Source: Streptomyces glomeratus (GTDB taxonomy: Bacteria; Actinomycetota; Actinomycetes; Streptomycetales; Streptomycetaceae). Taken from it: a stretch of DNA of 64,000 nt. The notes under the pieces were generated by a model. The model was not told where the DNA came from, did no database searches, and saw only the letters and a list, made by a program, of their open reading frames with translations. Location: assembly GCF_021462825.1 (NCBI RefSeq), contig NZ_JAKEEB010000011.1, positions 1 to 64,000 of the forward strand, given 5' to 3'. This document shows positions 7,505-15,642 of the stretch, piece after piece. Both the position numbers and the translations under genes were made by a program. Numbering within the stretch: position 1 is the first letter of the stretch; every line of letters begins with the position of its first letter.

Positions 7505-8524
7505 ATGGTTCGACGGCGAGATCGGCGCGTCCACCGCCTCCGGGGCCGCGATCTGCGTCATAACGGATGGGTGGAGACGTCGACACCGTCGCAGCCCCTG
7601 TCCCCGGGCGTGCGCCCCCTCAGCCTGGACGCCGCGGGCGTCACCCTGTCCTGTCTGCTGGCCGAGCCACCGGACGGGGAGCCGCGGGCCACCGTGGTCG
7701 CCGTGCACGGCGGCGGTATGACGGCCGGCTACTTCGACGGCCAGGCCCACCCGGACCTGTCCCTGCTGACGCTCGGCGCGCGCCTCGGCTTCACGGTGCT
7801 CGCCCTGGACCGGCCCGGCTACGGCCTGTCCGCCGGACAGCTGCCCGCCGGGCAGAGCCTGGCCGAGCAGGCCGAGGTGCTGGACGCCGTCATGGACCGG
7901 TTCGCGCAGCGGCACGCCACGGGAGCGGGGTTCTTCCTGCTGGCCCACTCCTACGGCGGCAAGGTCGCCCTGGTCGCCGCCGCGCACACCCTCCGGCCGC
8001 TCGCCCTCGACGTGTCGGGCTGCGGCCACCGCTACGACATCGAGCCGGCCGATCTTCCCCGGGTCCTCAGCCGTTCCTCCTGGGGACGCAACTGGGGCCC
8101 GCTGCGGCTGTATCCGCCGGACACCTTCCGCTCCCTCGGAGCCCTGGTGGCCCCCATGCCGGTGCTCGAGGCCGACGAAGTCGCCCGCTGGCCGGGGACG
8201 TTCGAGGACCTCGCGCCCCGCCTCCGGATCCCCGTACGGATGACCTTCGCCGAGCACGAGGCCTGGTGGCTGCACGGCGAGCGGGACATCGCGGAGATCA
8301 CCGCACTGCTGGCCGCGGCACCCGTCCTGCGGGTCGAACGCCAGCCGGACGCGGGCCACAACATCAGCCTGGGCTGGGCGGCCCGGTCGTACCATCTGCG
8401 CGCCCTCGGCTTCTTCGAGGAGTGCCTCGCGGCGCTCCGCGCCCGGCGCGGCCGGCCGGCCGTGGACGTCCGCCCGGTGCCGGCGACCACGGCGTCCCCG
8501 TCCGCGACCGTGCCCGGGGTGTGA
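7505..8524 (+). CDS. Alpha/beta hydrolase
   Basis: A predicted 339-residue hydrolase. The fold shows VVAVHGGGMTAGYFD (oxyanion loop), LDRPGYGLS and the nucleophile elbow AHSYGGK; the base is probably H in DAGHNIS near the C-terminus, and the acid may be D or E in the FAEHEAWW stretch. The substrate is unknown. The start at 7505 has GGAAG 5 nt upstream, but the first 21 residues are arginine-rich and look untranslated; a GTG at 7571 would give VETSTPSQ. An SRPBCC gene follows 44 nt later. Confidence 0.78.
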   Translation: MVRRRDRRVHRLRGRDLRHNGWVETSTPSQPLSPGVRPLSLDAAGVTLSCLLAEPPDGEPRATVVAVHGGGMTAGYFDGQAHPDLSLLTLGARLGFTVLALDRPGYGLSAGQLPAGQSLAEQAEVLDAVMDRFAQRHATGAGFFLLAHSYGGKVALVAAAHTLRPLALDVSGCGHRYDIEPADLPRVLSRSSWGRNWGPLRLYPPDTFRSLGALVAPMPVLEADEVARWPGTFEDLAPRLRIPVRMTFAEHEAWWLHGERDIAEITALLAAAPVLRVERQPDAGHNISLGWAARSYHLRALGFFEECLAALRARRGRPAVDVRPVPATTASPSATVPGV

Positions 8525-8568
8525 TGGGATGGCGGACGCCCCATCACACGTACAGGAAGAGGATGGTC

Positions 8569-9012
8569 ATGGCGCAGGTCGAGGCCACGACGGAGCGGAT
8601 CATCGCGGCGGACGCGGAGACGGTGTTCGACGCCCTCGCCGACTACAGCGGCATCCGCGCGCGGGTGCTTCCGGAGCAGTTCAGCGAGTACGAGGTGCGC
8701 GAGGGCGGCGACGGCGAGGGCACCCTCGTGCACTGGAAGCTGCAGGCCACCAGCAAGCGCGTCCGTGACTGCCTGCTCGAGGTCAGCGAGCCGACCGACG
8801 GGGAGCTCGTCGAGAAGGACCGCAACTCCTCGATGGTGACCACCTGGCGGGTCACCCCGGCCGGCGAGGGCAGGTCCCGGGTCGTCGTGACCACCACCTG
8901 GAAGGGCGCCGGCGGCATCGGCGGCTTCTTCGAGAGGACCTTCGCGCCCAAGGGGCTCGCCCGGATCTACGACGCGGAGCTGGCGAAGCTGGCCGCCGAG
9001 GTGGAGAAGTGA
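8569..9012 (+). CDS. SRPBCC family protein
   Basis: A 147-residue START/polyketide-cyclase-like protein. The N-terminus TTERIIAADAETVFDALADYSG is typical of SRPBCC domains, which form a hydrophobic pocket for lipids or small molecules. The central VREGGDGEGTLVHWKL and the C-terminal helix ending LAKLAAEVEK complete the single domain. GAGG lies 6 nt before the ATG at 8569; an in-frame ATG at 8563 is less well spaced. It is probably cotranscribed with the hydrolase. Ligand unknown. Confidence 0.85.
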   Translation: MAQVEATTERIIAADAETVFDALADYSGIRARVLPEQFSEYEVREGGDGEGTLVHWKLQATSKRVRDCLLEVSEPTDGELVEKDRNSSMVTTWRVTPAGEGRSRVVVTTTWKGAGGIGGFFERTFAPKGLARIYDAELAKLAAEVEK

Positions 9013-9090
9013 CGCCGGCGGCGCACTGACGCCGGTGCGAAGCGACACCGAACGCGCCCGGCGCGAGCCTCCGGCTCCGTCGTGACCCTG

Positions 9091-9138
9091 TGTGCGCTCC
9101 GGGGCGTGAAGCCCTGAGTCCGAGCCCCGGAGTGCACA
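9091..9138 (+). terminator. 15-bp hairpin after the SRPBCC gene
   Basis: Arms 9091-9105 and 9124-9138 pair over 15 positions with one G-U pair and an 18-nt loop. It lies about 80 nt past the SRPBCC stop, and the next gene starts at 9331. Most likely a terminator, although the distance and large loop leave room for a small RNA or antiterminator. I see no gene in 9013-9330; a loose CTCGCTTG/CAATGCGAG dyad sits at 9263-9294. Confidence 0.5.
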
Positions 9139-9330
9139 TCGTCAGTCGTCCGGCCGAATCTCACGCTCACCGTTTCGAGTGGTTTTCCGCATGACGCGGT
9201 TGTACGCCGTAGGGCTCCGACCGGCGGATACCTCCGCACCGCCCCCTCACCTGGCAACTCGCCTCGCTTGAACGCAGTTGTCGCGCAATGCGAGAAATGG
9301 GCGGCGCAGAGGCGACGAGGGGAGCGGTAC

Positions 9331-11727
9331 GTGGGCGGGACGACGGTGGTGGACGTGGACGACGAGCGGACCGTGCCGTCCGTGGTCCCGGACGCGCCCC
9401 GGGAGCCGGCCGGCGCCGAACGCCCCGCCGCACTGGCCCCCCGCCGGGTACGCCTCGTCTTCGTCGGGCTGATGCTCGCGCTCCTGCTCGCGGCCCTCGA
9501 CCAGATGATCGTGGCCACCGCGCTCCCGAAGACCGTCGGCGAGCTGCACGGCCTGGACCGGATGTCCTGGGCGATCACGGCCTATCTGCTGACCTCCACC
9601 GTGGGACTGCCCGTCTACGGCAAGTGCGGGGATCTGTTCGGCCGCAAGGGCGTGTTCCAGTTCGCGATCGCCGTCTTCGTCGTCGGCTCCGCGCTCGCCG
9701 GACGGGCCCAGACCATGGACCAGCTGATCGCGTTCCGCGCCGTCCAGGGCGTCGGCGCCGGCGGGCTGATGATCGGGGTGCAGGCGATCATGGCGGACAT
9801 CGTCCCGCCCCGTGAACGCGCCCGGTTCATGGGCCTGATCGGCGCCGCCTTCGGGCTCGCCTCCGTCGCCGGACCGCTGCTGGGCGGCTACTTCACGGAC
9901 CACCTCTCCTGGCGCTGGTGCTTCTACATCAACGTGCCCTTCGGCCTGATCACCCTGGCCGTCGTCACCGTGGTGCTGAAGCTGCCGAAGCCCGCCGCGA
10001 AGGGCCGCCTGGACGTGCCCGGCACCCTGCTGCTGGCCGCCGCGTCCACCTGCCTGGTGCTGCTGGCCAGTTGGGGCGGAACCGAGTACGCGTGGGGTTC
10101 GCGCGTCATCCTGGGGCTCGGCGCCGGCGCGGCCGTCGCCGTCGTCCTTTTCGTGGCCGCCGAGAGGTTCGCCGCCGAACCCCTCATTCCGCTGCGGCTG
10201 TTCCGCGACTCCGTGTTCAACGTCACGGCCCTGGTGGGCCTGGTGGTCGGTGTCGCGCTGTTCGGCGCCGCCAGCTACCTCCCCACCTTCCTGCAGATGG
10301 CCGACGGGGCGAGCGCCACGGAGTCCGGGCTGCTGATGCTGCCGATGATGGCCGGGATCGTCGGTGCCTCCGTCATCGGCGGACATCTCGTCAGCCACAC
10401 CGGCCGGTACAAGGTGTTCCCCGTGCTGGGCTGTGGCGTGGCGGCCGTCGGCATGTGGCTGCTGTCCCGGCTCGACCTGGGCACGACGCGGCTGCAGTAC
10501 AGCGTCTGGATGGCGGTCCTCGGAGCGGGCATCGGCCTGGTGATGCCGGTGCTGGTCCTCGCCGTGCAGAACTCCGTGCGCCCCGCCGACCTGGGCACCG
10601 CGACCAGCGCCAACAACTACTTCCGGCAGATCGGCGGAAGCGCGGGCGCGGCCGTCTTCGGCACCCTGTTCGCGAACCGTCTCTCCGACGCGCTGGAACA
10701 CCGCCTCCCGCCGCGCGCCGGCACCCGTCTGCCCGACCCCGAGTCCCTCACCCCGCAGCTCGTCCACGCGCTTCCGCCCGCCCTGCGCGACACGTACATC
10801 GAGGCGTACGCCGACGCCATGCCGAGGATCTTCCTCTATCTCGCGCCGGTGCTCGTCCTCGGCCTGCTCATCGCCTTCTTCCTCAAGGAGAAACCACTGG
10901 TGTCCCACAACGCCTCCGCCGAGTGCCCGCCCACCACCCAGGTCCCGCAGGCGCGTTCGCCGTACGCCGCAGGAGTGCCGGTCTGCGGCACGGTCCAGCA
11001 CCCCGACGGCACCGTCGTGCCGCGTGCGGCGCTCACCCTCATCGACGTCGCGGGACAACAGATCGGGCGCGGCGCGAGCGGCGAGGACGGGCGGTACGCG
11101 CTGTCCACGCCGGGATCCGGGTCCTACGTCCTGATCGCCGCGGCCGGCGGCCACCAGCCGCAGGCGGTCTCGGTGACCGTGGGGGAGCGTCCGGTGGAAC
11201 TGGACGTCGTGCTCGGCGGCGCGGGACGGCTGGCGGGCAGCGTGCTGACCGCCGACGGCACGCCGGTGCGCGACGCCGCCGTCACGCTCACCAACGTGCA
11301 CGGAGAAGTGGTCGCGAGCACCCGCAGCGGGCGTGAAGGGGCCTATGTCATCACCGAATTGGTGGCCGGGGAGTACACCCTGGCCGCCAGTGCGCCCGCG
11401 TTCCGCCCGGCCGCGCTGCCCGTCAGCGTCCAGGCCTCCCGCGAGACCCGGCAGGACGTGGAACTCGCGGGCGGCGCGGTGCTGCGCGGCACCGTGCGCG
11501 CGGCCGGCGGGCGGCCGGTCGAGGACGCCCGGGTCACCCTGCTCGACGCGGCGGGCAACGTCGTCGACACGCTGACGACGGGAGCCGACGGAACGTTCCG
11601 GTTCGTCGATCTGTCATCCGGGGAGTACACCGTGATCGCGGCGGGGTACCCGCCGGTGGCCACCGTGTTGCAGGTCGCCGGGGGCGGCCGGACGGAGCGC
11701 GATCTGCAGTTGGGGCACGAGGACTAA
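9331..11727 (+). CDS. DHA2-type MFS transporter fused to carboxypeptidase-regulatory-like repeats
   Basis: A 798-residue fusion. About residues 40-520 form a 14-helix drug:H+ antiporter: LDQMIVATALP, the loop motif GKCGDLFGRK, GVGAGGLMIG and an AGPLLGGYFTDHLSWRWCFYIN stretch of the DHA2 type. About 550-798 form three beta-sandwich repeats of the carboxypeptidase D regulatory-like kind (for example GEDGRYALSTPGSGSYVLIA, REGAYVITELVAGEYTLAA, ADGTFRFVDLSSGEYTVIA). A 14-helix topology puts both ends in the cytoplasm, an odd place for domains usually found outside cells. GTG 9331 has AGGGGAG 8 nt upstream; a TTG at 9268 is possible. Confidence 0.88.
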   Translation: MGGTTVVDVDDERTVPSVVPDAPREPAGAERPAALAPRRVRLVFVGLMLALLLAALDQMIVATALPKTVGELHGLDRMSWAITAYLLTSTVGLPVYGKCGDLFGRKGVFQFAIAVFVVGSALAGRAQTMDQLIAFRAVQGVGAGGLMIGVQAIMADIVPPRERARFMGLIGAAFGLASVAGPLLGGYFTDHLSWRWCFYINVPFGLITLAVVTVVLKLPKPAAKGRLDVPGTLLLAAASTCLVLLASWGGTEYAWGSRVILGLGAGAAVAVVLFVAAERFAAEPLIPLRLFRDSVFNVTALVGLVVGVALFGAASYLPTFLQMADGASATESGLLMLPMMAGIVGASVIGGHLVSHTGRYKVFPVLGCGVAAVGMWLLSRLDLGTTRLQYSVWMAVLGAGIGLVMPVLVLAVQNSVRPADLGTATSANNYFRQIGGSAGAAVFGTLFANRLSDALEHRLPPRAGTRLPDPESLTPQLVHALPPALRDTYIEAYADAMPRIFLYLAPVLVLGLLIAFFLKEKPLVSHNASAECPPTTQVPQARSPYAAGVPVCGTVQHPDGTVVPRAALTLIDVAGQQIGRGASGEDGRYALSTPGSGSYVLIAAAGGHQPQAVSVTVGERPVELDVVLGGAGRLAGSVLTADGTPVRDAAVTLTNVHGEVVASTRSGREGAYVITELVAGEYTLAASAPAFRPAALPVSVQASRETRQDVELAGGAVLRGTVRAAGGRPVEDARVTLLDAAGNVVDTLTTGADGTFRFVDLSSGEYTVIAAGYPPVATVLQVAGGGRTERDLQLGHED

Positions 11728-11749
11728 GGGGGCGGGGCCTCGGTCGCCC

Positions 11750-12754
11750 TCACGCCGCAACCGGCGCTCCCGTCGTCCCCCGCACCTCCAGCGCCGGTGT
11801 GGTGAGCACCAGTTCGGCGGGGCGGGAGGGGTCGGCGATCCGGTCGAGCAGGCACTGGGCGGCGCGGCGGCCGACATCGTGGCTGCCGTTGTCCACCGTG
11901 GTGAGCCACAGGTGCCGCAGACGGGAGACGTAGGTGTTGTCGTAGCCGACGACGGAGAGGTCGCGGGGCACCTGGAGGCCGAGCTGCTCGGCCGCCGAGA
12001 GGGCGCCGACCCCCGCCATGTCGTTGAACGCCAGGACGGCGGTGGGGCGTTCGCGTGCCGAGAGAAGGCGGACCGCGGCCCGGTAGCCGCCCTCCTCGGT
12101 GAGATCGCCCTGTTCCACGACCGCCGTGTCCGCCAGACCGTGCTCGCGCATGACCGTCTCGAAGCCGCGTCGGCGCAGTTCCCCGACCACCCCCTGACCG
12201 GCGATGTGCGCGATGCGGCGGTGGCCGAGGCCGATGAGGTGCTCCGTGGCGAGCCGGGCGCCGTGTCCGTCGTCGCCCGCCACGATGTCCACCGCGGGCA
12301 GCCGGGGCTCGCGGGCCCCCGCGACCACAGTGGGAATCCGCGCCGCCGCCGTTCGCAGCGCCTCGGACGGCGGCAGGGTGCCCACGGCGATCAGCCCGTC
12401 GACCCCGAGGTCCGTGAACGTACGGGTGAGGTCCTCGCCGAGGCGCCGGCTGAGGCGCCCGTCGGCCATCAGCATGCGCAGCCCGGCGTCGTGCAGCCGG
12501 GAGTTGAGGCCGTCGAGCAGCTCCACGAACCAGGGGTTGCGCAGGTCGTTCAGCAGCACACCCACCGTACGGGTGCGCCGTTCGCTGAGACTGCGCGCTG
12601 CGGCGTTGGGGCGATAGCCCAGCTCCTCGACGGCCGCCAGCACGGCCTGCCGTTTCTCCGGGCGCACCTGGTCGGAGCCGCGCAGCACCAGGGAGACCAG
12701 CGATTTCGACACTCCGGCCCGTTCGGCCACATCGCGGATCGTCGGCGCTCTCAT
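11750..12754 (-). CDS. LacI family transcriptional regulator
   Basis: A 334-residue repressor with the LacI helix-turn-helix at residues 5-24 (TIRDVAERAGVSKSLVSLVL), the hinge helix RPNAAARSLSERRTRTVGV and a periplasmic-binding-protein-like sugar domain (GLIAVG, VAGDDGHGARLATEHLIGLGHRRIAHI, VLAFNDMAGVGAL). It is divergent from the Gfo/Idh/MocA dehydrogenase, with an 18-bp dyad between them and a related dyad before the ABC importer genes, so it probably represses this locus and is relieved by a sugar ligand. It converges on the MFS gene with only 22 nt between them. Confidence 0.93.
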   Translation of the reverse strand: MRAPTIRDVAERAGVSKSLVSLVLRGSDQVRPEKRQAVLAAVEELGYRPNAAARSLSERRTRTVGVLLNDLRNPWFVELLDGLNSRLHDAGLRMLMADGRLSRRLGEDLTRTFTDLGVDGLIAVGTLPPSEALRTAAARIPTVVAGAREPRLPAVDIVAGDDGHGARLATEHLIGLGHRRIAHIAGQGVVGELRRRGFETVMREHGLADTAVVEQGDLTEEGGYRAAVRLLSARERPTAVLAFNDMAGVGALSAAEQLGLQVPRDLSVVGYDNTYVSRLRHLWLTTVDNGSHDVGRRAAQCLLDRIADPSRPAELVLTTPALEVRGTTGAPVAA

Positions 12755-12783
12755 GTCTGGACCGTTCCATACGGCTCACCTGC

Positions 12784-12801
12784 TTGTCAAAGGATTGACA
12801 A
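12784..12801. promoter_or_regulatory. LacI-type operator between regulator and dehydrogenase
   Basis: TTGTCAA-AGGA-TTGACAA is a perfect 7-bp dyad with a 4-nt centre, 30 nt from the LacI start and 63 nt before the dehydrogenase start. Each strand contains TTGACA, a -35 hexamer, so binding would occlude both promoters. A similar dyad lies at 14443-14460. Confidence 0.68.
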
Positions 12802-12863
12802 CTGCCAGAACGGGCTCCACTGTGGGCCGGAGCAGCTGTGGACCGGTCCAAAGAGGGGCAGTC

Positions 12864-14018
12864 ATGGTGGGTAAGCTCGGCGTCGCCGTCGTGGGGTTCG
12901 GCTGGATGGGACGGGTGCACACCCAGGCGTACATCCGTGTGCCGCACCATTTCCCGCGGCTGCCGCTGCGGCCCGAACTGGTCGCCGTGGCCGACGAGGT
13001 GCCGGGCCGCGCCGAGGAGGCCGCCCGGCAGTACGGCTTCGCCACCGCCGTCCGCGACTGGCGGGAGGTCGCCTCCGACCCCCGCATCCAGGCGGTGAGC
13101 ATCGCCGCGCCGAACTTTCTGCACCGGGAGATCGGCGTCGCCATGGCCGAGGCGGGCAAGCACATCTGGATCGAGAAACCGGTCGGCCTGACCGTCGGGG
13201 ACGCCCGTGCGGTCGCGGGTGCCGTCGCCAAGGCCGGGGTGCGGGGCACGGTCGGCTTCAACTACCGCAACGCACCGGCGGTCGAGGCCGCCCGCGAGCT
13301 GGTCGCCTCCGGCGGGATCGGCACCGTCACCCATGTCCGCATCCGGCTCTTCAGCGACTACGCCGCTCACCCCGAGTCCGCGCTGACCTGGCGGTACGAG
13401 CGTGCCCGGGGCGGCAGCGGGGTCCTCGGCGACCTCGCCTCGCACGGGGTGGACCTGGCGCGCTTCCTGCTCGGCGAGATCGAGTCGCTGGCCGCCGACA
13501 CCGCCGTCTTCATCCCCGAACGAGCCCGTCCCGCCGGCGCCACCGCGGGCCACACACGCGCGACGGGCGGCGAGCCGGGCCCGGTGGAGAACGAGGACTA
13601 CGTCAACTGCCTGCTGCGCTTCGTCTCCGGGGCCCGCGGAGTCCTGGAGGCCTGCCGGGTCTCCGTCGGCGAGCAGAACAGCTACGGCTTCGAGGTGCAC
13701 GGCACCGAGGGCGCGGTCTTCTGGGACTTCCGGCGCATGGGTGAACTGGGCGTCAGCCGCGGCGCGTTCTACCAGGACCAGCCGGTCAGCACCCTCTACG
13801 TCGGCCCCGGCCACGGCGAGTACGCCGCCTTCCAGCCCGGCGCCGCCAACGCCATGGGGTACGACGACCTGAAGGTGATCGAGGCTTACCACTTCCTGCG
13901 CTCGGTCGCGGAGGGCACGGCGTACGGCCCCACCCTCGACGACGCCGTGCACAGCGCCACCGCCCTGCACGCCATGAGCCGCTCCGCGCAGCTGCGGACC
14001 TGGGTGGACCTCCGCTGA
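12864..14018 (+). CDS. Gfo/Idh/MocA family oxidoreductase
   Basis: A 384-residue NAD(P)-dependent sugar or cyclitol dehydrogenase. The Rossmann motif GFGWMG is at 11-16 and the family EKP at 104-106; the C-terminal half is the alpha/beta sheet domain with GSGVLGDLASHGVDLARFLLG, where Asp and His of DLASHGVD fit the usual catalytic position. Inositol 2-dehydrogenases belong to this family, and the isomerase at 17623 resembles inosose enzymes, so an inositol-like substrate is a fair guess. GAGGGGC before ATG 12864 sets the start. Controlled by the operator at 12784. Confidence 0.9.
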   Translation: MVGKLGVAVVGFGWMGRVHTQAYIRVPHHFPRLPLRPELVAVADEVPGRAEEAARQYGFATAVRDWREVASDPRIQAVSIAAPNFLHREIGVAMAEAGKHIWIEKPVGLTVGDARAVAGAVAKAGVRGTVGFNYRNAPAVEAARELVASGGIGTVTHVRIRLFSDYAAHPESALTWRYERARGGSGVLGDLASHGVDLARFLLGEIESLAADTAVFIPERARPAGATAGHTRATGGEPGPVENEDYVNCLLRFVSGARGVLEACRVSVGEQNSYGFEVHGTEGAVFWDFRRMGELGVSRGAFYQDQPVSTLYVGPGHGEYAAFQPGAANAMGYDDLKVIEAYHFLRSVAEGTAYGPTLDDAVHSATALHAMSRSAQLRTWVDLR

Positions 14019-14083
14019 CCGCGCGGGCCGGAACGCGGCCGCCGCTTGGCTGCGGCACGGCGGCGCACCGATGCCCGGCCGGT

Positions 14084-14372
14084 TCAGGGGCGGACGAGCA
14101 ACCGGAAGTCGAAGGAGTAGCGCGAGGCGCGGTAGATGTGGGTGCCGTACTCGACTGCGCGGCCCGTGTCGTCGTACGCCGTGCGCCGCATGGTCAGCAG
14201 GGCGGCACCCTCGGGCTCGCCCAGCAGGGCGCCCTCCCCGGGGGTGGCGGTGTCCTGGAAACTTTGCGAACGACTCGACCTGCGGAAGCGCCATACCGGT
14301 CTGCGGTGGGTAGAGATCGACCCCGATGCGTCGCATGGTGATCGGATCGAAACGCACGGCGGCCTCGGACAT
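14084..14372 (-). pseudogene. GntR family regulator remnant (UTRA domain, frameshifted)
   Basis: Two reading frames carry pieces of one GntR/UTRA effector domain. Upstream is MSEAAVRFDPITMRR followed by YPPQTGMALPQVESF (start 14372); downstream in another frame is FQDTATPGEGALLGEPEG then LTMRRTAYDDTGRAVEYG and YSFDFRLLV, ending at 14084. The frames switch near 14255-14275. There is no winged-helix DNA-binding domain. This is a decayed regulator, left between the dehydrogenase and the ABC operon that it may once have controlled. A sequencing error could explain the shift but not the missing domain. Confidence 0.75.
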
Positions 14373-14442
14373 GTGTAGGCCGCACGGCAAGCCACTGTCA
14401 AGGCTATGTACTTACATTCGGACCTGCTTCTGAAATAATGTC

Positions 14443-14460
14443 TTAACAAAGTATTGACAG
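14443..14460 (+). promoter_or_regulatory. Second LacI-like operator before the ABC operon
   Basis: TTAACAA-AGTA-TTGACAG matches the dyad at 12784-12801 at 14 of 18 positions. Its right arm contains the TTGACA of the promoter at 14454-14483. Confidence 0.55.
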
Positions 14461-14483
14461 GTGGGTGTGGCAGGGACTTGTAT
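14454..14483 (+). promoter_or_regulatory. Promoter of the ABC importer operon
   Basis: TTGACA (14454-14459), 18-nt spacer, TTGTAT (14478-14483): a good housekeeping-type promoter. It starts a leader of about 125 nt before the lipoprotein gene. The operator overlaps its -35 box. Confidence 0.6.
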
Positions 14484-14614
14484 CCCGTCCCAGCGAAACC
14501 GCCGGATCACCGGCACCCGGCCCGGACCCCCGGTCCGGGCCCAGCGTGGGGCCGCCGCCGGCGCCGTCCCTCTCCCTTTCCCCTTCCCCGGCCGCACAGT
14601 GAGGTGCAGGAAAG

Positions 14615-15637
14615 ATGGACCGCACATTCCACCCCCGCCGCTCCCGCAGAGTCGTCCCCCTTGTCGCGCTGGCCGCGGCGTCCGCGCTGCTCGTCGCCGG
14701 CTGCTCCAGCAGCTCGGGCGGCAAGAAGGCGGAGGAGAAGAACTCCGGCGTCGCCGCGGGCAAGGCGACCACGCCCCGGATGACGGTCGCACTGGTCACC
14801 CACCAGGCCCCGGGCGACACGTTCTGGGACATCGTCCGCAAGGGAGCCGAGGCGGCCGCGGCCAAGGACAACATCAAGCTCGTCTACTCCAGCGACCCCA
14901 ACGCGGGCACCCAGGCCAACCTGGTGCAGAACGCCATCGACCAGAAGGTCGACGGCATAGCGATCACCCTTGCCAAACCGGACGCCATGAAGGACGTCGT
15001 GGGCAAGGCGACGCAGGCGGGGATCCCGGTGGTCGGCCTCAACTCCGGGGTGAGCGACTGGAAGAAGCTGGGACTGCTGGAGTTCTTCGGGCAGGACGAG
15101 AGCGTGGCGGGAGAGGCGTTCGGCAAGAAGCTGAACGAGGTCGGAGCGAAGAACGCGGTCTGCGTGATCCAGGAGCAGGGCAACATCGGGCTCACCCAGC
15201 GCTGCGACGGCGTGAAGAAGACATTCGGCGGCAAGACGCAGATCCTCTATGTCAACGGCACCGACATGCCGTCCGTGAAGTCGACCATCACCGCCAAGCT
15301 GAAGCAGGACAGCTCCATCGACTACGTCGCCACGCTGGGCGCGCCCTATGCCCTGACCGCGGTGCAGTCGGTGGGCGACGCGGGCAGCAAGGCGAAGGTC
15401 GCCACCTTCGACCTCAACAAGGACCTCACCAACGCCATCCAGAAGGGTGACATCCAGTTCGCCGTCGACCAGCAGCCCTATCTCCAGGGTTATCTGGCGA
15501 TCGACTCCCTGTGGCTGGAGAAGAACAACGGCAACTACAGCGGCGGCGGCGAACAGCCGGTGCTGACCGGACCGGCCTTCGTCGACAAGTCCAACGTCGA
15601 CACCGTCGCGGCGTTCGCCGCGAAGGGCACGAGGTGA
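14615..15637 (+). CDS. Sugar ABC transporter substrate-binding lipoprotein
   Basis: A 340-residue periplasmic-binding-type protein. The signal peptide ends in the lipobox LVAGC with Cys30 as lipid-anchored residue, followed by a serine/glycine linker. The mature part is the type I fold of ribose/xylose/inositol binders (VALVTHQAPGDTFWDIVRKG, DAMKDVVGKATQAGIPVVGLN, YLQGYLAIDSLW). It should capture a sugar or cyclitol outside the cell for the permease and ATPase encoded next. GGAAAG lies just before the ATG. Stop and next gene overlap within TGATG. Confidence 0.92.
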   Translation: MDRTFHPRRSRRVVPLVALAAASALLVAGCSSSSGGKKAEEKNSGVAAGKATTPRMTVALVTHQAPGDTFWDIVRKGAEAAAAKDNIKLVYSSDPNAGTQANLVQNAIDQKVDGIAITLAKPDAMKDVVGKATQAGIPVVGLNSGVSDWKKLGLLEFFGQDESVAGEAFGKKLNEVGAKNAVCVIQEQGNIGLTQRCDGVKKTFGGKTQILYVNGTDMPSVKSTITAKLKQDSSIDYVATLGAPYALTAVQSVGDAGSKAKVATFDLNKDLTNAIQKGDIQFAVDQQPYLQGYLAIDSLWLEKNNGNYSGGGEQPVLTGPAFVDKSNVDTVAAFAAKGTR

Positions 15638-15642
15638 TGGCC

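Noticed and set aside
9247..11301. 684-codon frame antisense to the MFS gene
   Set aside because: A long antisense frame is expected in high-GC coding DNA; the translation has no recognisable domain.
11724..14390. 888-codon open frame on the minus strand
   Set aside because: Its frame lies across the LacI gene in another frame and antisense to the dehydrogenase. Only its first 30 codons, part of the GntR remnant, make sense.
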